Assembly: GCA_021731215.1 (NCBI GenBank)
Contig: JAKFXU010000390.1
Coordinates: 1-5,062, forward strand
Direction: 5' to 3'
From: Rhodoferax sp.
GTDB lineage: Bacteria; Pseudomonadota; Gammaproteobacteria; Burkholderiales; Burkholderiaceae_C
DNA length: 5,062 nucleotides
In this document: piece by piece, positions 1-5,062 of the stretch
Numbering within the stretch: position 1 is the stretch's first letter
Layout: each line of letters opens with the position of its first letter
The notes under the pieces: generated by a model
The model's database searches: none
What the model saw: only the letters and a program-made list of their open reading frames with translations
Told to the model about the DNA's origin: nothing
Program-made: the position numbers and the translations under genes

Positions 1-207
1 GCCTACCACCAGACCGCCATGAAGATCGGCAAACCGGTGTTCAAGGCCATGGCCAGCATGAAAGACGGCGCCAAGCCTGATTTCATCAGCTCGGACTGCC
101 CGCTCGGCGGCCACCACATCGCCCAGGGTTTTGAAGTCAACGGCCTGGGCGCACCCGAGTTGCAGCATCCGCTGTCTTTGGTCGCTCGGGCTTATGGATT
201 GAAGTAA
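1..207 (+). CDS. C-terminal end of a cysteine-rich Fe-S oxidoreductase (heterodisulfide reductase-related / GlpC-like), 5' truncated by the window
   Basis: The reading frame is open from base 1 to the TAA at 205-207, giving the last 68 residues of a longer protein whose start lies outside the window. The visible part carries a conserved cysteine in the context ISSDCPLGGHHIAQG (residues about 29-43 of the fragment) and ends HPLSLVARAYGLK. This resembles the final Cys-rich (CCG-type) segment of the Fe-S oxidoreductases related to the heterodisulfide reductase HdrB/HdrD subunit and GlpC, in which cysteines bind an Fe-S cluster. The DUF3501 gene 10 bases downstream supports the call, because these two families are commonly adjacent, often with a rubrerythrin gene. 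The ATG at 19 is internal, not the start. The family call is fairly firm; electron donor, acceptor and substrate cannot be read from this fragment. Confidence 0.72.
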   Translation, partial: AYHQTAMKIGKPVFKAMASMKDGAKPDFISSDCPLGGHHIAQGFEVNGLGAPELQHPLSLVARAYGLK

Positions 208-210
208 GGA
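205..210 (+). promoter_or_regulatory. Shine-Dalgarno site of the DUF3501 gene, overlapping the upstream stop codon
   Basis: TAAGGA includes the TAA stop of the Fe-S oxidoreductase gene and lies 7 bases before the ATG at 218. The overlap of stop codon and ribosome binding site suggests that the two genes are co-transcribed and translationally coupled. It also fixes the DUF3501 start. Confidence 0.6.
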
Positions 211-217
211 ATCAAAA

Positions 218-808
218 ATGCAAATTACTGGAAACATCACCCCTGAGAGCCTTATGACACTGGAGGCGTACGCCAAATACCGCAAGTCCCACCACGGCGA
301 AATCGTTGTCCAGCGTCGCTTGCGCAGTGTGCATTTGGGTGAGCACGTCAACCTGCAGTTCGAGAGCGAAGCCACCATTCGCTATCAGATTCAGGAAATG
401 CTGCGCATCGAGAAAATTTTTGAAGAAGAGGGCATTCTTCAGGAAATCGAGGTCTACGGGCCGTTGGTGCCCGATGGAAGCAACTGGAAAGCCACCATGT
501 TGATCGAGTACCCCGATGAAAACGAGCGTCGGCGCGAACTGGCCCGCCTGATCGGGATTGAGGACCGGCTGTTTGTCGAAGTTGAAGGTCAGCCGCGTGT
601 TTACGCCATCGCCGACGAGGATCTGGAGCGCGAGAACGACGAAAAAACCTCGGCCGTGCATTTTGTGCGCTTCGAGTTGACACCCGCCATGTGCGCCGCC
701 GTCAAGGCCGGCGCCAGCGTCAAGCTCGGCTGTGATCACGGCAACTACCCGGCGCACACCCTGATTGCGCCCGAAACCCTGGCCTCGCTGGCCGCTGACT
801 TGCGCTAG
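218..808 (+). CDS. DUF3501 family protein
   Basis: A complete 196-residue protein of the uncharacterised DUF3501 family, predicted cytoplasmic because no signal peptide or membrane segment is visible. Conserved-looking blocks are TIRYQIQEMLRIEKIFEEEG (residues 53-72), PDGSNWKATMLIEY (85-98), IADEDLERENDEKTSAVHF (131-149) followed by VRFEL, and a C-terminal GCDHGNYPAH (171-180) with Cys172, Asp173 and His174. The ATG at 218 is chosen because TAAGGA sits 7 bases upstream and the gene follows the preceding stop by only 10 bases. Family members usually sit directly after a heterodisulfide-reductase-related Fe-S oxidoreductase, often with rubrerythrin, which is the arrangement on the visible side here. 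A role beside that oxidoreductase, perhaps in peroxide or oxygen defence, is an inference from gene neighbourhood; no reaction is established. The family call is confident, the function unknown. Confidence 0.88.
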   Translation: MQITGNITPESLMTLEAYAKYRKSHHGEIVVQRRLRSVHLGEHVNLQFESEATIRYQIQEMLRIEKIFEEEGILQEIEVYGPLVPDGSNWKATMLIEYPDENERRRELARLIGIEDRLFVEVEGQPRVYAIADEDLERENDEKTSAVHFVRFELTPAMCAAVKAGASVKLGCDHGNYPAHTLIAPETLASLAADLR

Positions 809-833
809 ATGGGTGGACATCCTGTCGGTCTGA

Positions 834-847
834 GTGCGTAGTGCGTA
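834..847 (+). repeat. 7-bp tandem direct repeat at the left edge of the palindrome
   Basis: GTGCGTA occurs twice in tandem (834-840 and 841-847). The second copy runs into the first three bases of the long palindrome (GTA at 845-847). It may be a slippage duplication or a trace of how the palindromic element arrived. No matching copy is seen on the right flank, so it is not a clear target-site duplication. Confidence 0.6.
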
Positions 848-916
848 GGGTGGGCAAAGCGCAGCGTGCCCACGGATGCGCTGCCGCGTGGGCACGCTGC
901 GCTTTGCCCACCCTAC
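845..916. repeat. Perfect 30-bp inverted repeat with 12-base spacer; REP/BIME-like palindromic element
   Basis: The left arm (845-874) and right arm (887-916) are exact reverse complements over 30 bases, separated by GATGCGCTGCCG (875-886). Each arm also holds its own hairpin: GTGGGCA (850-856) pairs with TGCCCAC (867-873), and the same pair recurs at 888-894 and 905-911, each with a 10-base loop. The element can thus fold as one 30-bp stem or two 7-bp stems, the layout of two REP units in inverted orientation. From memory, GTAGGGTGGGCAAAGCGCAG-type sequences recur between genes in many proteobacterial genomes, but I cannot count copies here. It lies 36 bases after the DUF3501 stop and 55 bases before yaaA. 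There is no U-run after either arm, so it is not a classic intrinsic terminator, but as RNA it could block 3' exonucleases or recruit RNase III. No RAYT transposase gene lies in the window. Confidence 0.85.
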
Positions 917-971
917 CAAGGGTCGATTTCAAGAAAGCCATAATTGCAGCTTTCAATCATGCTCTTTTGCC

Positions 972-1748
972 ATGCTGTTCCTGCTGTCCCCCGCCAAATC
1001 ACTTGACTACGAGACCCCGGTGGGCGAGCTGCCGCACAGCCAACCCCTGTTCGTCAAGCAATCGACCGAGCTGATCAAGCTGCTGCGGGAAAAGTCACCG
1101 CAACAGATTGCCACGCTGATGAGTTTGAGCGATAGCCTGGCGGGCCTGAACGTGGCGCGTTATGCGGCATGGCGCCCTAAAGTCACGGCAAAAAATGCCA
1201 AACCGGCGGTGCTGGCCTTCAATGGGGATGTCTATGCCGGGCTGAACGCCAGCAGCCTGAGCGTCGAGGAACTGGCCTGGCTGCAAGAGCATGTCTGTAT
1301 CTTGAGCGGCCTGTACGGCGTGCTGCGCCCGTTCGACTGGATGCAGCCCTACCGGCTGGAGATGGGCACCGCACTCGCCAATGCGCAGGGCAAGAACCTT
1401 TACCAGTTCTGGGGCGCGCAAATTTCCGACTACCTGAACCAGCGTTTGCAGCGCGACGTATCGCCGGTGGTGGTGAATTTGGCATCCAGGGAGTACTTCA
1501 AGGCGGTGGACGCCAAGGCGCTCAAGGCGCGCGTCGTCGAGTGCGTGTTTGAGGAATACAAAAATGGCCATTACAAGATCATCAGCTTCATGGCCAAGCG
1601 CGCGCGTGGCCTGATGGCGCGCTACGCGGCGACGCAGCGGGTCATGACGCCGCGGCAACTCGAAGGTTTTGACGCCGAAGGCTATGCGTTCGAGGCTGCC
1701 GTATCGCGACCGGAGCGGCTGGTTTTTCGCCGCCGGCAAACTCCTTGA
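972..1748 (+). CDS. yaaA: Peroxide stress protein YaaA (DUF328/UPF0246 family)
   Basis: The ATG at 972 gives 258 residues, the same length as E. coli YaaA, and begins MLFLLSPAKSLDYETP, matching the family N-terminus. In-frame codons upstream to 876 run through the palindromic repeat and encode nothing family-like, so they are excluded. Family motifs in order: SPAKSLD (6-12), AFNGDVYAGL (82-91), LSGLYGVLRPFDWMQPYRLE (111-130), NLASREYF (169-176) and KIISFMAKRARGLMARY (202-218). The protein is intact, soluble and has no membrane segment. In E. coli YaaA is induced by OxyR and lowers free intracellular iron during hydrogen peroxide stress, protecting DNA and proteins from Fenton damage; its exact biochemical activity is not settled. 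No convincing Shine-Dalgarno precedes the ATG, and I see no confident promoter or OxyR site in the short leader. queF follows after 24 bases on the same strand and may be co-transcribed. Confidence 0.95.
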   Translation: MLFLLSPAKSLDYETPVGELPHSQPLFVKQSTELIKLLREKSPQQIATLMSLSDSLAGLNVARYAAWRPKVTAKNAKPAVLAFNGDVYAGLNASSLSVEELAWLQEHVCILSGLYGVLRPFDWMQPYRLEMGTALANAQGKNLYQFWGAQISDYLNQRLQRDVSPVVVNLASREYFKAVDAKALKARVVECVFEEYKNGHYKIISFMAKRARGLMARYAATQRVMTPRQLEGFDAEGYAFEAAVSRPERLVFRRRQTP

Positions 1749-1772
1749 TGCGCGCCCTCGCGGCAATGACAA

Positions 1773-2666
1773 ATGGATAGCAACGCCCCCGACGCCATGA
1801 ACAGCCCCGAACATTCCCAACTTGGTCAAGCCTCGGCCTACGCCGATCATTACGACGCATCCCTCTTGTTTCCGATGGCACGTTTGGCCAAGCGGGTCGA
1901 AATCGGCATTGCCGGCGCTCCGCCTTTTCTGGGCGCCGACATGTGGACCGCGTTTGAGCTGAGCTGGCTCAACCTGCGTGGCAAACCGCAGGTGGCGCTG
2001 GCGCACATCACGGTGCCGTGCGAGAGCCCCAACATCATCGAGAGCAAGTCCTTCAAACTCTACCTCAACAGTTTCAACAACACCCGCTTCCCTGATGCCG
2101 AGGCGGTCAGAGAGCGCCTGCGCTCAGACCTGAGCGAAGCCGTGTGGCGCGGTACCTCAGTCGAACCCTCCGCCAAGGGCTCGCCCCCGGCCTTGATTGG
2201 CGTCAGAATCTTGCTGCCCGAGCAGTTCGCGCGTCAATCAGTGCAGGAGCTCGACGGCCTGAGCCTGGATCGGCTCGATATCGAATGCAGCCGCTACACC
2301 CCGGCCCCTGATCTATTGCGGGTGGCGACCGGTGAAGCGCCGGTGACGGAAGTGCTCACCAGCAATCTGCTCAAGAGCAATTGCCTGGTGACCGGCCAGC
2401 CCGACTGGGGCACGGTGCAGATCAGCTACAGCGGCGCGCCGATCGAGCAGGAGGGGCTGCTGCAGTACCTGGTCAGTTTTCGCAACCACAACGAGTTCCA
2501 CGAGCAGTGCGTGGAACGCATCTTCATGGACATCTGGAGCCGCTGCCAACCGATCAAATTGGCGGTGTATGCGCGTTATACCCGCCGCGGTGGGCTGGAC
2601 ATCAACCCGTTTCGCACCAGTTATCCGCAGGCCTTGCCGGCCAATGTCCGCACAGCGCGGCAGTAG
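1773..2666 (+). CDS. queF: NADPH-dependent 7-cyano-7-deazaguanine reductase (preQ0 reductase), type II QueF
   Basis: QueF reduces the nitrile of preQ0 to the aminomethyl group of preQ1 with two NADPH, a cytoplasmic step in making queuosine for the tRNA wobble base. The 297-residue protein is the long, two-domain (type II, E. coli-like) form; E. coli QueF has 282. Visible motifs: YDASLLFP (27-34), FELSWLN (61-67), the NADPH-binding QueF motif [13 protein letters not shown] (90-102), [15 protein letters not shown] (199-213) with nucleophile Cys204 and Asp211, and [16 protein letters not shown] (236-251) with His243 and Glu244, followed by [14 protein letters not shown] (266-279). These equal E. 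coli Cys190, Asp197, His229 and Glu230 with a constant offset of 14. The start is uncertain: the ATG at 1797 (residue 9, [10 protein letters not shown]) also looks family-like, and neither ATG has a good ribosome binding site. All catalytic residues are present, so it should be active. It probably shares a transcript with yaaA. Confidence 0.96.
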   Translation: MDSNAPDAMNSPEHSQLGQASAYADHYDASLLFPMARLAKRVEIGIAGAPPFLGADMWTAFELSWLNLRGKPQVALAHITVPCESPNIIESKSFKLYLNSFNNTRFPDAEAVRERLRSDLSEAVWRGTSVEPSAKGSPPALIGVRILLPEQFARQSVQELDGLSLDRLDIECSRYTPAPDLLRVATGEAPVTEVLTSNLLKSNCLVTGQPDWGTVQISYSGAPIEQEGLLQYLVSFRNHNEFHEQCVERIFMDIWSRCQPIKLAVYARYTRRGGLDINPFRTSYPQALPANVRTARQ

Positions 2667-2679
2667 CGACAGACCACCT

Positions 2680-4302
2680 TCAAGCGGGTGCCGACAGGCG
2701 CTGCTGCTCCCGCGCCTGACTGAGCGCGCCGGGGCCGCTGAGTTTGAACGTGCCCACCACCTCGGCCAGTCGCTGCGCCTGCTCGCGCATGCTGGCGGTG
2801 GCGGCCGCTGACTGCTCGACCAAGGCGGCATTTTGCTGCGTCATCTGGTCCAACTGCAGCACCGAGGTGTTGATTTCGCCAATGCCATGGCTTTGCTCCG
2901 CCGCTGCGGCCGTGATCTCGCCAATGATGTCCGACACGCGTTGCACCGAACTCACAATCTCGGCCATGGTCTGGCCCGCATCCGTGACCAGTCTGGATCC
3001 GGTGGCGATGCGCTCCACGCTGGCGCCAATCAGACCCTTGATTTCCTTGGCCGCCTGCGCCGAGCGGCCCGCCAGGCTGCGCACCTCGCTGGCCACCACG
3101 GCAAAACCACGGCCTTGCTCGCCCGCGCGTGCCGCCTCCACCGCCGCATTCAAGGCCAGAATATTGGTCTGAAAAGCGATGCCATCGATGACGCCGATGA
3201 TGTCGCTGATTTTCTTCGAACTCGCATGGATGTCGCTCATGGTACTGACCACCTGGGAAACCACCGAGCCGCCGCGTGCCGCCACCTCGCCCGCCGATGA
3301 AGCCAACTGATTCGCCTGGCGCGAGGCCTCGGCGGTCTGGCGGACCGTGTTCGTCAACTGGTCCATGCTGGAGGCGGCGCGCTGCAAATTGCTGGCGGTC
3401 TGTTCGGTGCGCACGCTCAGGTCCTGGTTGCCGGAGGCGATCTCGGCGCTGGCGGTGGAGAGGCTGTCGGTCGAGTGCCGCACCTGCCCGACCAAGGCCC
3501 CGAGCGATTGCCGCATGTCGGCCAGAGAGCGCAGCAGCCGGGCTGGCTCGTCATTGCCGCGCAGGTCAATGTGCTGGTCGGTCAGATCACCCTGCGCAAT
3601 GGCCTTGGCGAATTGTTCCGCCCGGTCAATCGGCTGGCAAATGGAGCGAAGGTTCAGCAGCGTCAGCGGGACGATGATTGCCAGCAGCAAGGCGGTGACA
3701 GCGGCGATCAGCCAAACCACCTGCTTGACGGTGGTCTGCAAGTCGCTCTGGTTGCGTTGAGTCGTGGCCTGAACGTCCTTGGCCAGTTGCTTTACGCCTT
3801 CATTGGCCTTCTTGAATATCGGTTCGATCTGGCCGATGGTGGCCGCCGCCACCTGCGCCGAGGGAAAGGCCATCGATTCGAGTTTGGTGGCCATCGGTCC
3901 GAACTGCTTGCGGAACTCATGCATGTCAGCCAGAATCTGCTTGAGCTGCGAGCGCTGCGCGTCTTGGGGCAACAGCGGATCGAGCGCCTTGGCCGCGCTG
4001 TCCATCTGCAGGTAGGACTGGGTCCACGCCTCCTTGTGCGCGGACGCCTCCACGCTGTTTTCGTACTGGATCACCATGTCCTTCTCGTTCAGGCGCAGGC
4101 TGGCCATGGCTTGCTGCAAGCGTCCAAGCTCGGCCAGCGAGGCCATGTCCTGCGCCACCAGTTTGACCGTGATGTTGTTGGCGTAGAGCTGCGCCGCGAC
4201 CCCGATCGCGCCGATCGCGCCCAGGGCCAAGGCCACCACAGCAATGGCGCCCCACATGCGAAAACGGATGGTAAAACGACGCATCAAACTGGTTGGCTGC
4301 AT
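2680..4302 (-). CDS. Methyl-accepting chemotaxis protein with four-helix-bundle-type periplasmic sensor, HAMP and Tsr-class signalling domain
   Basis: An inner-membrane chemoreceptor of 540 residues that would control CheA through CheW. Order: short cationic N-terminus (MRRFTIRFR, residues 7-15), TM1 about 16-37, a largely helical periplasmic part about 38-194 of a size fitting a 4HB_MCP sensor, TM2 about 195-217 ([20 protein letters not shown]), HAMP about 218-270, then the cytoplasmic hairpin. The tip, about 374-400, carries [20 protein letters not shown] followed by [10 protein letters not shown] and is nearly identical to E. coli Tsr/Tar. Methylation consensus sites are clear in the second helix (AAAAEQ around 469, [10 protein letters not shown] around 496), but the usual Glu-Glu pair in the first helix reads NLQRAASS. 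There is no CheR/CheB-binding pentapeptide; the C-terminus is QQRLSAPA. The ATG at 4302 is preferred to one at 4428 because AGAGGA lies 5 bases upstream and TM1 then starts at the normal distance. The ligand cannot be deduced. No other chemotaxis gene is in the window. Confidence 0.95.
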   Translation of the reverse strand: MQPTSLMRRFTIRFRMWGAIAVVALALGAIGAIGVAAQLYANNITVKLVAQDMASLAELGRLQQAMASLRLNEKDMVIQYENSVEASAHKEAWTQSYLQMDSAAKALDPLLPQDAQRSQLKQILADMHEFRKQFGPMATKLESMAFPSAQVAAATIGQIEPIFKKANEGVKQLAKDVQATTQRNQSDLQTTVKQVVWLIAAVTALLLAIIVPLTLLNLRSICQPIDRAEQFAKAIAQGDLTDQHIDLRGNDEPARLLRSLADMRQSLGALVGQVRHSTDSLSTASAEIASGNQDLSVRTEQTASNLQRAASSMDQLTNTVRQTAEASRQANQLASSAGEVAARGGSVVSQVVSTMSDIHASSKKISDIIGVIDGIAFQTNILALNAAVEAARAGEQGRGFAVVASEVRSLAGRSAQAAKEIKGLIGASVERIATGSRLVTDAGQTMAEIVSSVQRVSDIIGEITAAAAEQSHGIGEINTSVLQLDQMTQQNAALVEQSAAATASMREQAQRLAEVVGTFKLSGPGALSQAREQQRLSAPA

Positions 4303-4455
4303 GAAAGTCCTCTGAAGCATTGGGGAGTGAACTAGGTTCGACCGCATACTGTACGCTGGATCAGCGCTGGCCTGAGCACTGGCGGGAGCTAAATCACACC
4401 GGGCTGGCGCAGGGCCCTGGTTGAGCACCAGGTGGGCGATGCGGTTTTCAGTTTT
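4303..4455 (-). other. Intergenic region between dinB and the chemoreceptor gene
   Basis: 153 bases between the dinB stop and the chemoreceptor start. It must hold any separate promoter of the receptor gene and any terminator of dinB. I see no convincing sigma-70 pair and no FliA-type (TAAAGTTT-N11-GCCGATAA) flagellar promoter. The closest -10-like string on the minus strand is TACAGT near 4350, without a good -35. A small inverted repeat, CCTGGT/ACCAGG (4416-4432, 5-base loop), has no U-run. The region therefore shows no clear regulatory site, and read-through from dinB is possible. Confidence 0.45.
4308..4313 (-). promoter_or_regulatory. Shine-Dalgarno site of the chemoreceptor gene
   Basis: Read on the minus strand, AGAGGA lies 5 bases before the ATG at 4302-4300. 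It decides the start: the upstream in-frame ATGs at 4428 and 4320 have no comparable site and would add a Pro/Ala/Ser-rich extension before the signal anchor that is unlike chemoreceptors. Confidence 0.65.
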
Positions 4456-5062
4456 TTAAAACAGTTGATCGGGCTTGGCCCGCCAATCGGCAGCCTCTGG
4501 TGCTGCGGGCGGCAGCCCGGCTGGCGCACTGGCTGCAGGCGGTTCCGTGCTGCCCACCTTGACCAGCGAGCCCACGCGTACCCCCAGCAAGCGCAAGCGT
4601 TGCTCCAGCGGCACCCGCTTCAGACATTGCCCGGCAATCTGGCGAATGGTGTGGGCGTCAGCGGTGTAAAACGCCAGCGTCTGGTCGCGCGTCACACTTT
4701 TGAAATCGTCATAGCGCAGCTTGATGCCGATGGTTTTGCCGGCGTAGCCTTTGGCGGCCAAGTCCTCGGCCACGCTGGTGCACAGCCGGGTGAAGAGCGC
4801 GCCCAATTCGACCCGGTCGCGCACCGCGTGCAAGTCGCGCTCGAACGTGGTTTCGCGGCTCATTGACACCGGCTCACTCTCGGTCACCACCGGCCGCTCA
4901 TCGCGGCCGTGGGCGGCGTCAAACAGCCAGGCCCCGGTCTTCTTACCGAACTGCTGGCTCAGCCAGGTCAGCTCTTTTTGCGCCAGTTCACCGATGGTCT
5001 CAATCCCCAGCCCTTTGAGTTTTTCATCGGCCTTGGGGCCAATGCCGTTGATCTTGCGGCAC
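4456..5062 (-). CDS. dinB: DNA polymerase IV (Y-family translesion polymerase), C-terminal part, 5' end outside the window
   Basis: The minus-strand frame is open from the right edge to the TAA at 4458-4456, giving 201 C-terminal residues (complete codons from 5061); the catalytic palm and fingers lie outside the window. The fragment begins in the thumb with a helix-hairpin-helix, RKINGIGPKADEKLKGLGI (fragment residues 2-20), then QQFGKKTGAWLFDAAHGRDE (36-55). The Pol IV signature SMSRETTFERDL (66-77) opens the little-finger domain, with GIKLRYDDFKSVTRDQT (112-128) and LRLLGVRVGSLV (156-167) near its end. These match E. coli DinB segments such as VERTMAED and VKLKFDDFQQTTQ. Pol IV copies past minor-groove N2-dG adducts and is docked on the beta clamp. 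A Pro/Ala-rich tail (about 170-195) leads to the terminus KPDQLF, a minimal clamp-binding-like end compared with QLVLGL in E. coli. A GTG at 4890 is internal, not a start. Regulation, including any LexA box, would lie outside the window. Confidence 0.93.
   Translation of the reverse strand, partial: CRKINGIGPKADEKLKGLGIETIGELAQKELTWLSQQFGKKTGAWLFDAAHGRDERPVVTESEPVSMSRETTFERDLHAVRDRVELGALFTRLCTSVAEDLAAKGYAGKTIGIKLRYDDFKSVTRDQTLAFYTADAHTIRQIAGQCLKRVPLEQRLRLLGVRVGSLVKVGSTEPPAASAPAGLPPAAPEAADWRAKPDQLF

Noticed and set aside
845..916. Intrinsic terminator after the DUF3501 gene
   Set aside because: The stem is strong but neither side is followed by a T-run (CAAGGGTCG on the right), so a Rho-independent terminator is not supported; a REP/BIME-like repeat fits better.
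212..919. Long minus-strand open frame (235 codons) opposite the DUF3501 gene
   Set aside because: It lies wholly across a recognisable DUF3501 gene and the palindrome, has no family resemblance, and is the expected antisense shadow of a GC-rich coding frame.
922..944. Sigma-70 promoter for yaaA using CATAAT (939-944)
   Set aside because: The -10-like string is reasonable, but there is no acceptable -35 at 16-18 bases; TCGATT at 922 is only 11 bases away.
1095..2006. Long minus-strand open frame (303 codons) opposite yaaA and queF
   Set aside because: It spans two clearly identified plus-strand genes and the gap between them, with a composition rich in Arg, His and Gly typical of antisense translation and no recognisable domain.
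3475..4335. Plus-strand open frame (286 codons) opposite the chemoreceptor
   Set aside because: The opposing frame encodes an unmistakable chemoreceptor; this translation has low-complexity Gly/His/Arg content and no family signature.
4303..4428. Possible 42-residue N-terminal extension of the chemoreceptor from the ATG at 4428
   Set aside because: The extension is Pro/Ala/Ser-rich, unlike receptor N-termini, and lacks a ribosome binding site, whereas the ATG at 4302 has AGAGGA 5 bases upstream and places TM1 normally.
4440..4458. Frameshift or programmed slippage at the dinB stop in the TTTTAAAAAA run
   Set aside because: A -1 shift would add only three residues (LKN) before a stop, and a +1 shift reads into non-family sequence, so neither restores a better terminus; kept only as a note in the DinB tail finding.
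4432..4866. Plus-strand open frame (144 codons) opposite dinB
   Set aside because: It is the antisense of the conserved little-finger domain of DNA polymerase IV and has no independent support.

Overview
The window reads as a stretch of moderately GC-rich chromosome from a betaproteobacterium, most likely a Burkholderiales member of Comamonadaceae type (Rhodoferax/Polaromonas-like). This rests on the recognisable proteins (DUF3501 next to an Fe-S oxidoreductase, YaaA, type II QueF, a Tsr-class chemoreceptor, DinB) and their sequence flavour; no rRNA or other taxonomic marker is present. It looks like ordinary core chromosome with one repetitive palindromic element, not a mobile island. I found no tRNA, rRNA, CRISPR array, transposase, phage gene or defence system.

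Layout: bases 1-808 (+) hold the last 68 codons of a cysteine-rich Fe-S oxidoreductase (heterodisulfide-reductase-related family), followed 10 bases later by a complete DUF3501 gene, an apparent operon. Bases 809-971 are intergenic and dominated by a perfect 30-bp inverted repeat (845-916) whose arms can each fold into their own small hairpin, as in a REP/BIME pair. Bases 972-2666 (+) hold yaaA (peroxide-stress protein, 258 aa) and, 24 bases downstream, queF (preQ0 reductase for queuosine synthesis, 297 aa). queF converges, with only 13 bases between stop codons, on a minus-strand chemoreceptor gene (2680-4302, 540 aa). Upstream of the chemoreceptor, also on the minus strand, is the 3' part of dinB (DNA polymerase IV), running off the right edge.

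How the genes may work together: the Fe-S oxidoreductase/DUF3501 pair is usually seen beside rubrerythrin-type genes, and yaaA protects against peroxide by limiting free iron. The left half may therefore be a loose oxidative-stress neighbourhood, which is an inference from family knowledge. queF (tRNA modification), the chemoreceptor (signalling) and dinB (translesion synthesis) have no evident functional link and look like simple neighbours. I did not find an undescribed system; the best targets for a second look are the two-level palindrome, the altered methylation helix of the receptor and the very short clamp-binding tail of DinB.
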